64,000 nucleotides of DNA from Thioalkalivibrio sp. XN279. Lineage in GTDB: Bacteria; Pseudomonadota; Gammaproteobacteria; Steroidobacterales; XN24. The DNA is taken from the NCBI RefSeq assembly GCF_011089885.1, contig NZ_JAANBD010000027.1, forward strand, positions 124,001-188,000, read 5' to 3'. Shown here one piece after another: positions 10,594 to 18,133 of the stretch. A program made the translations under genes and the position numbers. The notes under the pieces are model-generated. The model had not been told where the DNA came from, ran no database searches, and saw nothing but the letters and a program-made list of their open reading frames with translations. Every line of letters starts with the position of its first letter. Position 1 is the stretch's first letter.

Positions 10594-11426
10594 CTCGCGC
10601 CACGCACCAGGCCGGCGCGGGACCACTGCGGCAGAAGCTGTTCAGCGTAATTTTCCGCTCGGACACGCCCGCCGGCATGGCGTTCGACGTCCTGCTGATC
10701 GCCGCCATCCTGGTGAGCGTCACGGTGGTGATGCTGACTACCGTGGAAGGCGTGAATTCCCGGCATGGACGCACGCTCTATCTCATAGAGTGGGTTTTCA
10801 CCATCGCGTTCACCGCCGAGTACGTGCTCCGGCTCTACTGCGTGCGCAGACCGGCGCACTACGCCACCAGCTTCTTCGGCATCGTCGACCTGCTGTCGAT
10901 CCTCCCGACCTACCTCGGCCTGCTGTTCACCGGTGCGGGCCCGATGCTGGTGCTTCGGATCCTGCGCATCCTGCGCCTGTTCCGCGTCATGCACATGGCC
11001 AACTACGTCACCGACGCCAACATCCTGCTTGAAGTGCTCAAGAGCAGCTGGCGCAAGACCCTGATCTTCATCTATGCAGTGGTCACGCTGGTGGTGATAT
11101 TCGCCACCCTGATGCATTTCATCGAAGGGCCCGAGGCCGGGTTCACCAGTATCCCCATGAGCATGTACTGGGGCATCGTGACGCTGACCACCGTGGGTTA
11201 CGGCGACATCACGCCGCTGACACCGCTGGGCAAGTTCATCGCGACGATCACGATGATTCTCGGCTACGGCATCATCGCGGTGCCGATGGGCATCTATTTC
11301 TCCGAGTACACCCAAGCCACCCGCCGTGAGCGCAGCAAGGCCACGTGCAAGTCCTGCGGCCAGAGGGGCCACGAGACGGACGCGCGCTATTGCCGCACCT
11401 GCGGCGAAGAACTCGAGCGAGATTGA
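10590..11426 (+). CDS. Voltage-gated-type potassium channel with C-terminal zinc ribbon
   Basis: Six-helix ion channel of the Kv/Kch class in the inner membrane. 278 residues. S4-like helix with spaced arginines (RILRILRLFRVM, about 128-139), and a canonical K+ selectivity filter TVGYGD before the last helix. The cytoplasmic end holds a four-cysteine zinc-ribbon pattern, CKSCG...CRTCG, in the final 30 residues; similar ribbons occur in other proteobacterial 'ion transporter' proteins. The ATG overlaps the DUF2063 stop as ATGA. No RCK/TrkA domain is present. Why it is coupled to a peptide-modifying pair is unclear. Confidence 0.93.
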   Translation: MTRATHQAGAGPLRQKLFSVIFRSDTPAGMAFDVLLIAAILVSVTVVMLTTVEGVNSRHGRTLYLIEWVFTIAFTAEYVLRLYCVRRPAHYATSFFGIVDLLSILPTYLGLLFTGAGPMLVLRILRILRLFRVMHMANYVTDANILLEVLKSSWRKTLIFIYAVVTLVVIFATLMHFIEGPEAGFTSIPMSMYWGIVTLTTVGYGDITPLTPLGKFIATITMILGYGIIAVPMGIYFSEYTQATRRERSKATCKSCGQRGHETDARYCRTCGEELERD

Positions 11427-11435
11427 GCGCGACAC

Positions 11436-12380
11436 ATGAGCCGCGACATTACCGTCGGACTGAATGCAGTGATCGTCTCGGTGCGGGAGGACGAGCCACG
11501 CGTCCTCACCGTGACCGACGCGTCCGAGCTGCCGATGTTGCCGTCGGGTGCGCTCGACCCGGAGAGTGACCGCACGCTGGAGCTCGGCCTGCGCGGTTGG
11601 GTGCGCCACCAGACCGGTCGGGAGCTCGGCTACGTCGAGCAGCTCTACACCTTCGGCGATGAGGGCCGCGACCCGCGCGAACGGGCGGGCGGGCCGCGCA
11701 TGCTGTCCGTCGCCTACCTGGCGCTGACCCAGGACCTGCCGGCGGAGGCCGCCGGCGGACACTGGGTGGGTTGCTATGGGTTCCTGCCCTGGGAGGACTG
11801 GAGAAACGAGCGTCCGTCCGTGCTGGACGACATCGGGCAAGCACTCGATGCCTGGGCGCGCCAGGCCCGATCCGGGGCCGAACGGGAACGCCGCGCCGAA
11901 CGCACCGAAATCTGCTTCGGCCTCGGCGGCGCCGGCTGGGACGGCTACCGCGTCCTGGAGCGTTACGAATTGCTCTACGGCGCTGGGCTGACATACGAGT
12001 CGTGGGTGGACAAGGGTCGGGAGCCACCCGCCTCTGCCCGGCTGTTCGGCAAGCCCATGGCCCACGACCATCGGCGCATCCTGGCGACCGGCCTGGCGCG
12101 GCTGCGCGGCAAGCTGCGCTACCGTCCGCTGGTGTTCGAACTGATCGAGGACCAGTTCACCCTCGCCCAGCTGCAACGCGTCGTGGAGGCGCTGGCCGGC
12201 CTGCGCCTGCACACACAGAACTTCCGTCGGCTGGTGGAGCGTGGCGGCCTGGTTGAGAAGACCGGGCGCATCGACACCCGCACCGGCGGCCGCCCGGCCG
12301 AGTTGTTCCGTTTCCGCCGCGAGGTCCTGCGCGAGCGCCGTGCCCCGGGCGTCGGCGCACTCAGCCCGCGCGGCCGCTGA
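11436..12380 (+). CDS. Nudix-fold plus winged-helix regulator, likely controlling NAD synthesis
   Basis: 314 residues. The first ~140 residues look like a degenerate Nudix domain (LELGLRGWVRHQTGRELGYVEQLYTF), lacking a full catalytic Nudix box, so probably a sensor and not a hydrolase. The C-terminal ~85 residues resemble the NrtR-type DNA-binding winged helix: FTLAQLQRVVEALAG, then LHTQNFRRLVERGGLVEKTG and GGRPAELFRF. Proteins of this build are annotated as NAD regulators (NrtR/COG4111-like). Its location directly upstream of nadAB on the same strand supports control of that operon, probably in response to an NAD-related nucleotide. The target is inferred from context. Confidence 0.8.
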   Translation: MSRDITVGLNAVIVSVREDEPRVLTVTDASELPMLPSGALDPESDRTLELGLRGWVRHQTGRELGYVEQLYTFGDEGRDPRERAGGPRMLSVAYLALTQDLPAEAAGGHWVGCYGFLPWEDWRNERPSVLDDIGQALDAWARQARSGAERERRAERTEICFGLGGAGWDGYRVLERYELLYGAGLTYESWVDKGREPPASARLFGKPMAHDHRRILATGLARLRGKLRYRPLVFELIEDQFTLAQLQRVVEALAGLRLHTQNFRRLVERGGLVEKTGRIDTRTGGRPAELFRFRREVLRERRAPGVGALSPRGR

Positions 12381-12390
12381 TGCCCCTAAC

Positions 12391-12403
12391 GGGGTCTGAC
12401 CCC
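12391..12403. repeat. GGGGTCTGACCCC palindrome, copy 1
   Basis: A 13-base near-perfect inverted repeat just after the regulator stop. The same element occurs in opposite orientation at 45295-45307 before sodB. It is probably a dispersed intergenic palindrome of this genome. Confidence 0.55.
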
Positions 12404-12409
12404 CCAAAG

Positions 12410-12452
12410 GTGTTGTAAACACTGGACAATCGATATGCTCAGGCGTAGCATA
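12410..12452 (+). promoter_or_regulatory. Candidate nadAB promoter with two palindromes
   Basis: Two inverted repeats lie in the nadA leader: GTGTT-GTA-AACAC (12410-12422) and TATGCT-n7-AGCATA (12434-12452). A weak promoter, TGGACA (12423-12428), 17-base spacer, TAGCAT (12446-12451), runs between and over them. The arrangement fits operators for the adjacent Nudix regulator, but no binding consensus was tested. Confidence 0.4.
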
Positions 12453-12458
12453 AGTCTC

Positions 12459-12482
12459 GCCCTTGCGTATCGGGCTTTTTTT
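12459..12482 (+). terminator. Rho-independent terminator-like hairpin before nadA
   Basis: GCCC-n9-GGGC followed by seven T residues (12476-12482). The 4-bp stem is short. It may end the regulator transcript, or act within the nadA leader if transcription starts near 12458. Confidence 0.5.
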
Positions 12483-12494
12483 ACAGACCAGTTT

Positions 12495-12509
12495 TACTCT
12501 TTTTGAGTA
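12495..12509 (+). promoter_or_regulatory. TACTC-TTTTT-GAGTA palindrome at the nadA start
   Basis: A perfect 5-bp inverted repeat with a 5-base spacer, ending seven bases before the nadA ATG in an AT-rich patch unlike its surroundings. A protein bound here would block ribosome access or elongation. It is a candidate operator for the neighbouring Nudix regulator. Confidence 0.45.
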
Positions 12510-12516
12510 TAAATAA

Positions 12517-13515
12517 ATGACGATAGAGCTCAGCTACACGCCCGAGGTTGCGCGCCAGGTGCAGCCGATTTACGACCGCCTCCGGCACGTGATCCCGGAA
12601 GCGGAGTGGGGCGTGCATGCGCCGTACATCGCCGCCATCAACGAGCTCAAGCGCCGCATGAACGCCGTGCTCCTGGTGCACAACTACCAGACGCCCGAGA
12701 TCTTCCACGGCGTGGCCGACTACACGGGCGACTCGCTGGGGCTGGCGCGCGAAGCGGCCAAGACCGATGCCGACGTCATCGTGCAGTGCGGCGTGCACTT
12801 CATGGCGGAGACCTCGAAGATCCTCTGCCCCGACAAGACCGTGCTGATCCCCGACCTCCGGGCCGGCTGCTCCCTCGCGGACTCCATCACCGGGGAAGAC
12901 GTACGTCGACTGAAGGCCCAGCACCCCGGCGTGCCGGTAGTGACCTACGTCAACACCAGCGCCGACGTGAAGGCCGAGTCTGACATTTGCTGCACCTCCG
13001 GCAACGCGGTGCGCATCGTCGAGTCGCTGGGCGTGGACCGCGTCATCTTCCTGCCGGACCAGTACCTGGGCCGCTACGTGGCCAGCCAGACCGACGTCGA
13101 GCTGATCCTCTGGGAAGGCGCATGCGAGGTGCACGAGCGCTTTACCGGCGCCGAGCTGCGCGACTATCGCAAGCAGTTCGACCGCATCAGTATCATCGCC
13201 CATCCGGAGTGCCCGCCCGACGTGCTCGACGAAGCCGACTTCGTCGGCTCGACCAAGGGCATGATCGACTGGGTCGGCGATCATCGCCCCGAGCGCGTGG
13301 TGATGATCACCGAGTGCTCCATGAGCGACAACGTGGCCGTCGAGCATCCCGAGGTGGACTTCGTGCGGCCCTGCAACCTGTGCCCGCACATGAAGCGCAT
13401 CACGCTGCCGAAGATCCTGCGTTCCCTGCAGACCCGCACCCACGAGATCGTCATCGACCCCGAAGTCTCGCGCCGCGCCCGCAAGGCCGTCGAGGCCATG
13501 CTCGAGGTGGCATGA
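12517..13515 (+). CDS. nadA: Quinolinate synthase
   Basis: 4Fe-4S enzyme that condenses iminoaspartate with dihydroxyacetone phosphate to quinolinate, the second step of NAD synthesis. 332 residues. The conserved [13 protein letters not shown] segment and the three cluster cysteines are present: [18 protein letters not shown] and PCNLCPHMK. The other family motifs [15 protein letters not shown] and CSMSDN are intact. The ATG has no strong Shine-Dalgarno; it follows an AT-rich palindrome. nadB starts four bases before the stop. Confidence 0.97.
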   Translation: MTIELSYTPEVARQVQPIYDRLRHVIPEAEWGVHAPYIAAINELKRRMNAVLLVHNYQTPEIFHGVADYTGDSLGLAREAAKTDADVIVQCGVHFMAETSKILCPDKTVLIPDLRAGCSLADSITGEDVRRLKAQHPGVPVVTYVNTSADVKAESDICCTSGNAVRIVESLGVDRVIFLPDQYLGRYVASQTDVELILWEGACEVHERFTGAELRDYRKQFDRISIIAHPECPPDVLDEADFVGSTKGMIDWVGDHRPERVVMITECSMSDNVAVEHPEVDFVRPCNLCPHMKRITLPKILRSLQTRTHEIVIDPEVSRRARKAVEAMLEVA

Positions 13516-15152
13516 GCATGAGCGCGCGCACCGTCAGCGACGTGATCGTCATCGGCGCCGGCGTCGCCGGGGCCTCGGTCGCGCTGCGCCTCGCTGACGC
13601 CGGGCGCCACGTCACCGTGCTGGCACGCCACCCGCTGGAGGATTCCGCCAGCAACCAGGCCATGGGCGGTATCGCCGCCGCCATCGGTCCGGACGACTCC
13701 CCTGCCCTGCACATGGCCGACACGCTGGACGCCGGCGGCGAGCTGTGCCGCGAAGCCACGGTGCGCGGCGTGGTGGAGCGCGCGCCGGCCGCCATCGAAT
13801 GGCTGCTGGCGCAGGGCGTCGCTTTCGACCGCGACGGCGATGCCCTCGACCTCACGCAGGAAGGCGCGCACAGCCGGCGGCGCGTGGTGCATGCAGCCGA
13901 CACCACGGGGCGCGCAGTGATGCTGGCGCTGACCCGTCGCCTGCGCGCGCACCCGCGCATCACGCTGCTCGGCGCACACGCGGCGGTGGAACTGCTGGTC
14001 GAGGACGACCCGGCGGGCACCAGCGGGCGCAGCTGCCGCGGCGTGCGTGCGCTCGAGATGCAGCACGGGCTGCTCAGGACGTTGCATGCAGACCACGTCG
14101 TGCTGGCCACCGGCGGGGCCTCGGGGATCTACCCGGTGTCTACCAACCGCTCGCGGCCGGTGGGCGACGGCATCGCGCTGGCCTGGCGCGCCGGCTGCCG
14201 CGTGGCCGACATGGAGATGGTGCAGTTTCATCCCACGGCGCTGCGCCATCCGGCCGCCGAGGGCTGGCTGGTGACCGAGGCCGTGCGCGGCGAAGGCGGC
14301 CGCCTGATGCTCCCCGACGGCGAGCGCTTCATGCACCGTTACGACGCGCGCGGCGAGCTGGCGCCGCGCGACATCGTCGCGCGGGCGATCCACGCCGAGA
14401 TGGCTGCGCACAAGCTGGAGTTCGTCCTGCTGGACATCAGCCACAAGGGGCCGGACTTCATCCGCAGTCACTTCCCCAACACCTACCAGCACTGTCTTGC
14501 GCTCGGCCTCGACATCACGCGCGAGCCCATCCCCGTCTCGCCGGCCGCGCACTACACCTGTGGCGGCGTGGTCACTGGCGGCGCCGGGCAGACCGACGTG
14601 GCGGGACTGTATGCCATCGGCGAGACGGCCTGGACTGGCCTGCACGGCGCCAACCGCCTCGCCAGCAACTCGCTGCTGGAAGGCCTGGTATACGGCGAAG
14701 CGGCTGCGGCCGCGATCCTCGCCGACGTGCCCCGCGGCACGGCCCTGGAAGACGCGCAGGGGCGGACCGCGCTGCATGCCGTGACCCCGGCGCTCGACGC
14801 CAGGGTCGCGCACGAGGCCCGCCAGCTGGGGGCCGGTGTCCGCCGCCTGCTGGCGCGGGAGGTCGGCATCGTGCGCAGCGACAACGGCCTCGCCGCCGCG
14901 GCGGCGCGACTGGAGGTCATGCTGTCGCGGGCCGAGGGCCTGTTCCGCACGCACGGCCCCGCCCCGCAACTGCTCGAGCTGCGCAACCTGGCCTGCGTCG
15001 GGCTGCTGGTGACGCGCAGCGCGCTGCTGCGCGGCGAGAGCCGCGGTGCGCACTACAACCGCGACCACCCGGACGCCGGTCCGCACGCCATGTCGACCAT
15101 GCTGCAGTCACGTGCGCCGGCCGTGCTGGTCGACCCCCGCGCCGTCGCCTGA
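13512..15152 (+). CDS. nadB: L-aspartate oxidase
   Basis: FAD enzyme that oxidises L-aspartate to iminoaspartate for NadA. I choose ATG 13512, overlapping the nadA stop as ATGA (a second ATG is two codons later); the open frame upstream is nadA shadow. 546 residues. The dinucleotide-binding [13 protein letters not shown] lies at the start, [13 protein letters not shown] near residue 45 is the flavoprotein signature, and [22 protein letters not shown] and [16 protein letters not shown] are all typical of the succinate dehydrogenase/NadB family. Confidence 0.96.
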   Translation: MSMSARTVSDVIVIGAGVAGASVALRLADAGRHVTVLARHPLEDSASNQAMGGIAAAIGPDDSPALHMADTLDAGGELCREATVRGVVERAPAAIEWLLAQGVAFDRDGDALDLTQEGAHSRRRVVHAADTTGRAVMLALTRRLRAHPRITLLGAHAAVELLVEDDPAGTSGRSCRGVRALEMQHGLLRTLHADHVVLATGGASGIYPVSTNRSRPVGDGIALAWRAGCRVADMEMVQFHPTALRHPAAEGWLVTEAVRGEGGRLMLPDGERFMHRYDARGELAPRDIVARAIHAEMAAHKLEFVLLDISHKGPDFIRSHFPNTYQHCLALGLDITREPIPVSPAAHYTCGGVVTGGAGQTDVAGLYAIGETAWTGLHGANRLASNSLLEGLVYGEAAAAAILADVPRGTALEDAQGRTALHAVTPALDARVAHEARQLGAGVRRLLAREVGIVRSDNGLAAAAARLEVMLSRAEGLFRTHGPAPQLLELRNLACVGLLVTRSALLRGESRGAHYNRDHPDAGPHAMSTMLQSRAPAVLVDPRAVA

Positions 15153-15221
15153 GCCGCTCCTGGCCCCACTTCCGGCCTCTTTTGCGCTAGTCTCGGCGCA
15201 AACAAGGCCAGGGGAATCGAC

Positions 15222-15686
15222 ATGGGGAAACTGGAAAAAGCCGAGCAAGCCGAGGCACACACCAAGAACGTCGCCGAGCGCATCGGGGATAAGCTGGTGG
15301 AGACTTTCGAGCTGCTCGCGCTGTTCATCATCGGCGCGGCGATCGTCTTCTCCGCCGCGGACTTCGTGCTCGACATGGTGGCGGCGCGGCACGCCAGCCT
15401 GCACGACATCCTGCTGCTGTTCATCTATCTCGAACTCGGCGCCATGGTGGGGATCTACTTCCGCACCGACGAGCTGCCGGTCGAGTTCCTGCTCTACATC
15501 ACCATCACCGTCATGACCCGGAAGCTCATCAGCGCGGAGGACCTGAGCGAGTCACGCATCATGGTGACGACCGGCGCCGTGCTGATCCTTGCCGTCGCGG
15601 TGCTGCTGCTGCGTTACGGCACGCATCGCTTCCAGAGCAGCGCCCAGGGGCGCAGGCAGGCGGCGCCTGTCGACGTCGAGCGCTGA
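15222..15686 (+). CDS. psiE: PsiE-family phosphate-starvation-inducible membrane protein
   Basis: 154 residues with four predicted membrane helices and a charged N-terminal ~22 residues. The pattern ETFELLALFIIGAAIV, DILLLFIYLELGAMVGIYF and VEFLLYITITVMTRKLI matches PsiE, a small inner-membrane protein induced by phosphate limitation in E. coli; its biochemical role is unknown. AGGGGAA precedes the ATG at good spacing. I see no clear Pho box in the 69 bases upstream. Confidence 0.85.
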   Translation: MGKLEKAEQAEAHTKNVAERIGDKLVETFELLALFIIGAAIVFSAADFVLDMVAARHASLHDILLLFIYLELGAMVGIYFRTDELPVEFLLYITITVMTRKLISAEDLSESRIMVTTGAVLILAVAVLLLRYGTHRFQSSAQGRRQAAPVDVER

Positions 15687-15711
15687 ACCCCGAGCCCTGA
15701 ACCCTCGACCC

Positions 15712-16299
15712 TCAGCCCGGGAACCAGCGCAGCAGCAGCAGGTGCGTGGGCACGAAGACCAGCAACAGGAAGCACAGGTAGAGCAACAGCAGGTAAGCGG
15801 CCGGCGGCATCCGGTGCTGCACCATGGCCGGTCCGAACACCCAGTTGATGTTCTTCTCCTTGCTGCTCAAGAGCCGGCTGAGGCCGAGTACCAGCGCGCC
15901 GCAGGCGGCCGACCAGAGCAGCGATTCAGGCGGGTAGCCGTAGGCGGCCACCAGCCAGACCAGCACCAGCGGCAGCGGCACGTGGAACAGCGACACGGCG
16001 CGCAGCCAGCGCGGTATGAAGGGATCGAACATGTACTCGGTCAGGCCGGTGATGCGCCGGCGCAGCACAAGGCGCAAGGCATAGTCGACGTTCCACAGCA
16101 CCTCGGGCAGAAGCACCATGCAGGCCAGCACCCCCGAGAGCAAGGCGCTCTCCAGCCACATCGCCGGCACCGCCCCGATGAAGGCGATATCCGAGAACCA
16201 CAGGAAGTTGGCCGGCCCGTGCCGCGGCCAGTAGATGACGATGAACGCCAGCACCAGCACCGTGTAGGCGATCTTGAACCACTCCGGGATATCGAGCAT
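15712..16299 (-). CDS. Multi-pass membrane protein, unknown function
   Basis: 195 residues from the ATG at 16299; the open frame further upstream is shadow of the divergent genes. About six membrane helices. Conserved-looking stretches include EYMFDPFIPRWLRAVSLFHV and KNINWVFGP..QHRMPP..YL near the C-terminus, with PTHLLLLRWF at the end. I recognise this as a recurring uncharacterised membrane protein but know no function. It converges with psiE (26 bases apart) and diverges from the next gene. Confidence 0.75.
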   Translation of the reverse strand: MLDIPEWFKIAYTVLVLAFIVIYWPRHGPANFLWFSDIAFIGAVPAMWLESALLSGVLACMVLLPEVLWNVDYALRLVLRRRITGLTEYMFDPFIPRWLRAVSLFHVPLPLVLVWLVAAYGYPPESLLWSAACGALVLGLSRLLSSKEKNINWVFGPAMVQHRMPPAAYLLLLYLCFLLLVFVPTHLLLLRWFPG

Positions 16300-16419
16300 C
16301 CGTCCCGCGCCGCTGCCGGCCGCATGGCCGGCAACTAAGCTAACATCCGGGGCTCCGGGGCCCAAGCCGCCGGGCCCATGGCTGGCTATACTGAAGCCGT
16401 AACGGGCCGCCATGGATGC

Positions 16420-16770
16420 ATGCCGATGACCGACTTCGTGCGATTCCTTGCCGCATGGGCCTTGCTCCACGAGAGCGCCGACGAGGGCTGGAAGGCCGCC
16501 ATTGCGCGTGGTCGCGCGCAGTCTCCGGGCGATGCCGAGGCCGGGCCTGATGCCTTCGTCGACGGCCTCGCCGCCCTCGTCGAGAGCGAGAAGGAGCGCC
16601 TCAAGCAGGAGCTGGCGCAGCAGGGCGACCAGGGTCACGCCACGCGGGGCGAAGATGCGGCGCTGGCAGCGCAGGTCGATGCCGTGCGGTTCGAGCTCGC
16701 CGAGCTGCGCGGTCGCATCGAGTCGCTGCAGGCCTCCATCGACGCCCTGGTGGCGCAGAAGGGGGACTGA
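16420..16770 (+). CDS. Hypothetical coiled-coil protein upstream of an ABC1 kinase
   Basis: 116 residues from ATG 16420 (another ATG lies two codons later). The N-terminal ~35 residues are aromatic and amphipathic (FVRFLAAWALLHESADEGW); the rest is charged with two heptad-like helices, the last ending in QVDAVRFELAELRGRI..LQASIDAL. It resembles a phasin-like or assembly-factor coiled coil but I cannot name it. It ends five bases before the ABC1 kinase GTG, so the two are likely co-translated and may act together. Confidence 0.6.
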   Translation: MPMTDFVRFLAAWALLHESADEGWKAAIARGRAQSPGDAEAGPDAFVDGLAALVESEKERLKQELAQQGDQGHATRGEDAALAAQVDAVRFELAELRGRIESLQASIDALVAQKGD

Positions 16771-16774
16771 CCCA

Positions 16775-18133
16775 GTGGCCTCGCGCGGCCGGACCATCGC
16801 AGCGGTCGCCCTCGGGCGCCTGTCGCGGGCCGTCGTCGAAGCACGCCTCGGTCTCGTGCGCGGGCATGCGCGCCGCGCCATCTTCGCCCGCCACGCCCGG
16901 CTCGCCTGCGAAGCGCTCGGCCCGGCCTTCATCAAGCTGGGGCAGCTGGCCTCCGTGCGGCCCGATGTGTTCGCGCCCGAGACGGTGTTCGAAATGGAGC
17001 AGCTGCAGGACCGCGTGCCGGCAGTGCCGGCTGAGGACATCGAAGCCATCGTCAGGCACGAACTCGGGCGGCCGGTACAAGACCTGTTCGCGGAGTTCCG
17101 CGCCGAGCCCGTCGCCACGGCCTCGATCGCGCAGGTCCATCGCGCCGAGCTGGCGCGCGACTATCGCCCGGTGCAGGGCGCGCTGCTGCCGGCCGGCACG
17201 CCGCTGGCGGTGAAGGTGGTGCGCCCCGGCGTGGAGGCTTCCATCGAGGCCGACCTTGCAGTCGCCCGACGCTGGGCGGCGCGACTGGAAAAGCTCTCCC
17301 GCCTGGCGCGCTGGCGCCCGGCGGCGCTGCTGGAAGAGTTCGAGCACACCCTCGCCAGCGAGCTCGACCTGCGCAACGAGGGCCGCGTGGCGGACCGCTT
17401 CGCCCGGGATTTCTCCGACGATGCGCGCGTCGTGGTGCCGCGCGTGGTGTGGCCGCTCACCACGCGCCGGATCCTCGTCACCGAGTTCGTCGAGGGCTGG
17501 CGCCTGAACGACCTCGGCGAGGCCGAACGCGCGGGCATCGACGCCCGCGGCCTGGCGGCCCACGGCGCGGAAGTGTTCATGCGCCAGGTGCTGGTGCACG
17601 GCCGCTACCACGCCGACCTGCACCCGGCCAACCTCTTCGTCACGCCGGACGGCCGGATCTGCTACCTGGACTTCGGCATCGTGGGGCGCACCACGCCGAG
17701 CCAGCGCATCGCCATCGCGCAGGTGCTGGTGGCGACCGTCTACGGCGATGCCGACCGCGCCCTGCGCTACTCGCGCGAGCTGGGGCTTGAGATTCCGCAG
17801 CACCAGGAGGCAGCGGTGCGGGCACGGGTCGTCGAGCTGATGCAGCGGACCCTGTCGGCGCCCGGGCGGGCCGACGTGCGCGGTTTCGCGCTCGGCTTCC
17901 TCGAGATGCTGGCGGACTTCCGCATCCCGATCCCCTCGGGCTACGGCCTGCTGGTGAAGGCGCTGGTGACGGTCGAGGGCGTGGCGCGCGCCATTTACCC
18001 CGACATCGACATCGTCGAGTCCGCGCGCCCCTTCGCCACCCGGCTCATCGCCGCCCAGCTGGCACGACCGGAACGCCTGCGCGAGCGCCTGCCGGCCGCG
18101 CTCAGTGCAGCGCTGCGCGAGCTGGCCGCCTGA
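16775..18133 (+). CDS. ABC1/AarF/UbiB-family atypical kinase
   Basis: 452 residues from GTG 16775, preceded by a GGGGGA run; open sequence upstream is shadow. Family motifs are in order: KxGQ as FIKLGQLASVRPD, the Ala-rich nucleotide loop region ATASIAQVHRAELA, the VAIK-like lysine in LAVKVVRPGVE, ELDLRNEG, YHADLHPANLF and the metal-binding YLDFGIVG. UbiB supports ubiquinone synthesis as an ATPase/lipid-extracting factor. This protein is ~90 residues shorter than E. coli UbiB and lacks its two C-terminal membrane helices, so it may be a paralogue with another lipid role. Its 3' end overlaps the convergent gene by 32 bases. Confidence 0.88.
   Translation: MASRGRTIAAVALGRLSRAVVEARLGLVRGHARRAIFARHARLACEALGPAFIKLGQLASVRPDVFAPETVFEMEQLQDRVPAVPAEDIEAIVRHELGRPVQDLFAEFRAEPVATASIAQVHRAELARDYRPVQGALLPAGTPLAVKVVRPGVEASIEADLAVARRWAARLEKLSRLARWRPAALLEEFEHTLASELDLRNEGRVADRFARDFSDDARVVVPRVVWPLTTRRILVTEFVEGWRLNDLGEAERAGIDARGLAAHGAEVFMRQVLVHGRYHADLHPANLFVTPDGRICYLDFGIVGRTTPSQRIAIAQVLVATVYGDADRALRYSRELGLEIPQHQEAAVRARVVELMQRTLSAPGRADVRGFALGFLEMLADFRIPIPSGYGLLVKALVTVEGVARAIYPDIDIVESARPFATRLIAAQLARPERLRERLPAALSAALRELAA

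Noticed and set aside
11347-11426. The channel's C-terminal zinc ribbon as the certain MNIO substrate
   Set aside because: Similar ribbons occur in channels of many proteobacteria, so it is kept only as a speculation inside a finding.
12508-12513. TATAAA as a -10 box for nadA
   Set aside because: It lies three bases before the ATG, so transcription would start inside the gene.
15712-17118. A 468-residue minus-strand protein
   Set aside because: Only the part from the ATG at 16299 downward has membrane-protein composition; the rest is shadow of the divergent plus-strand genes.
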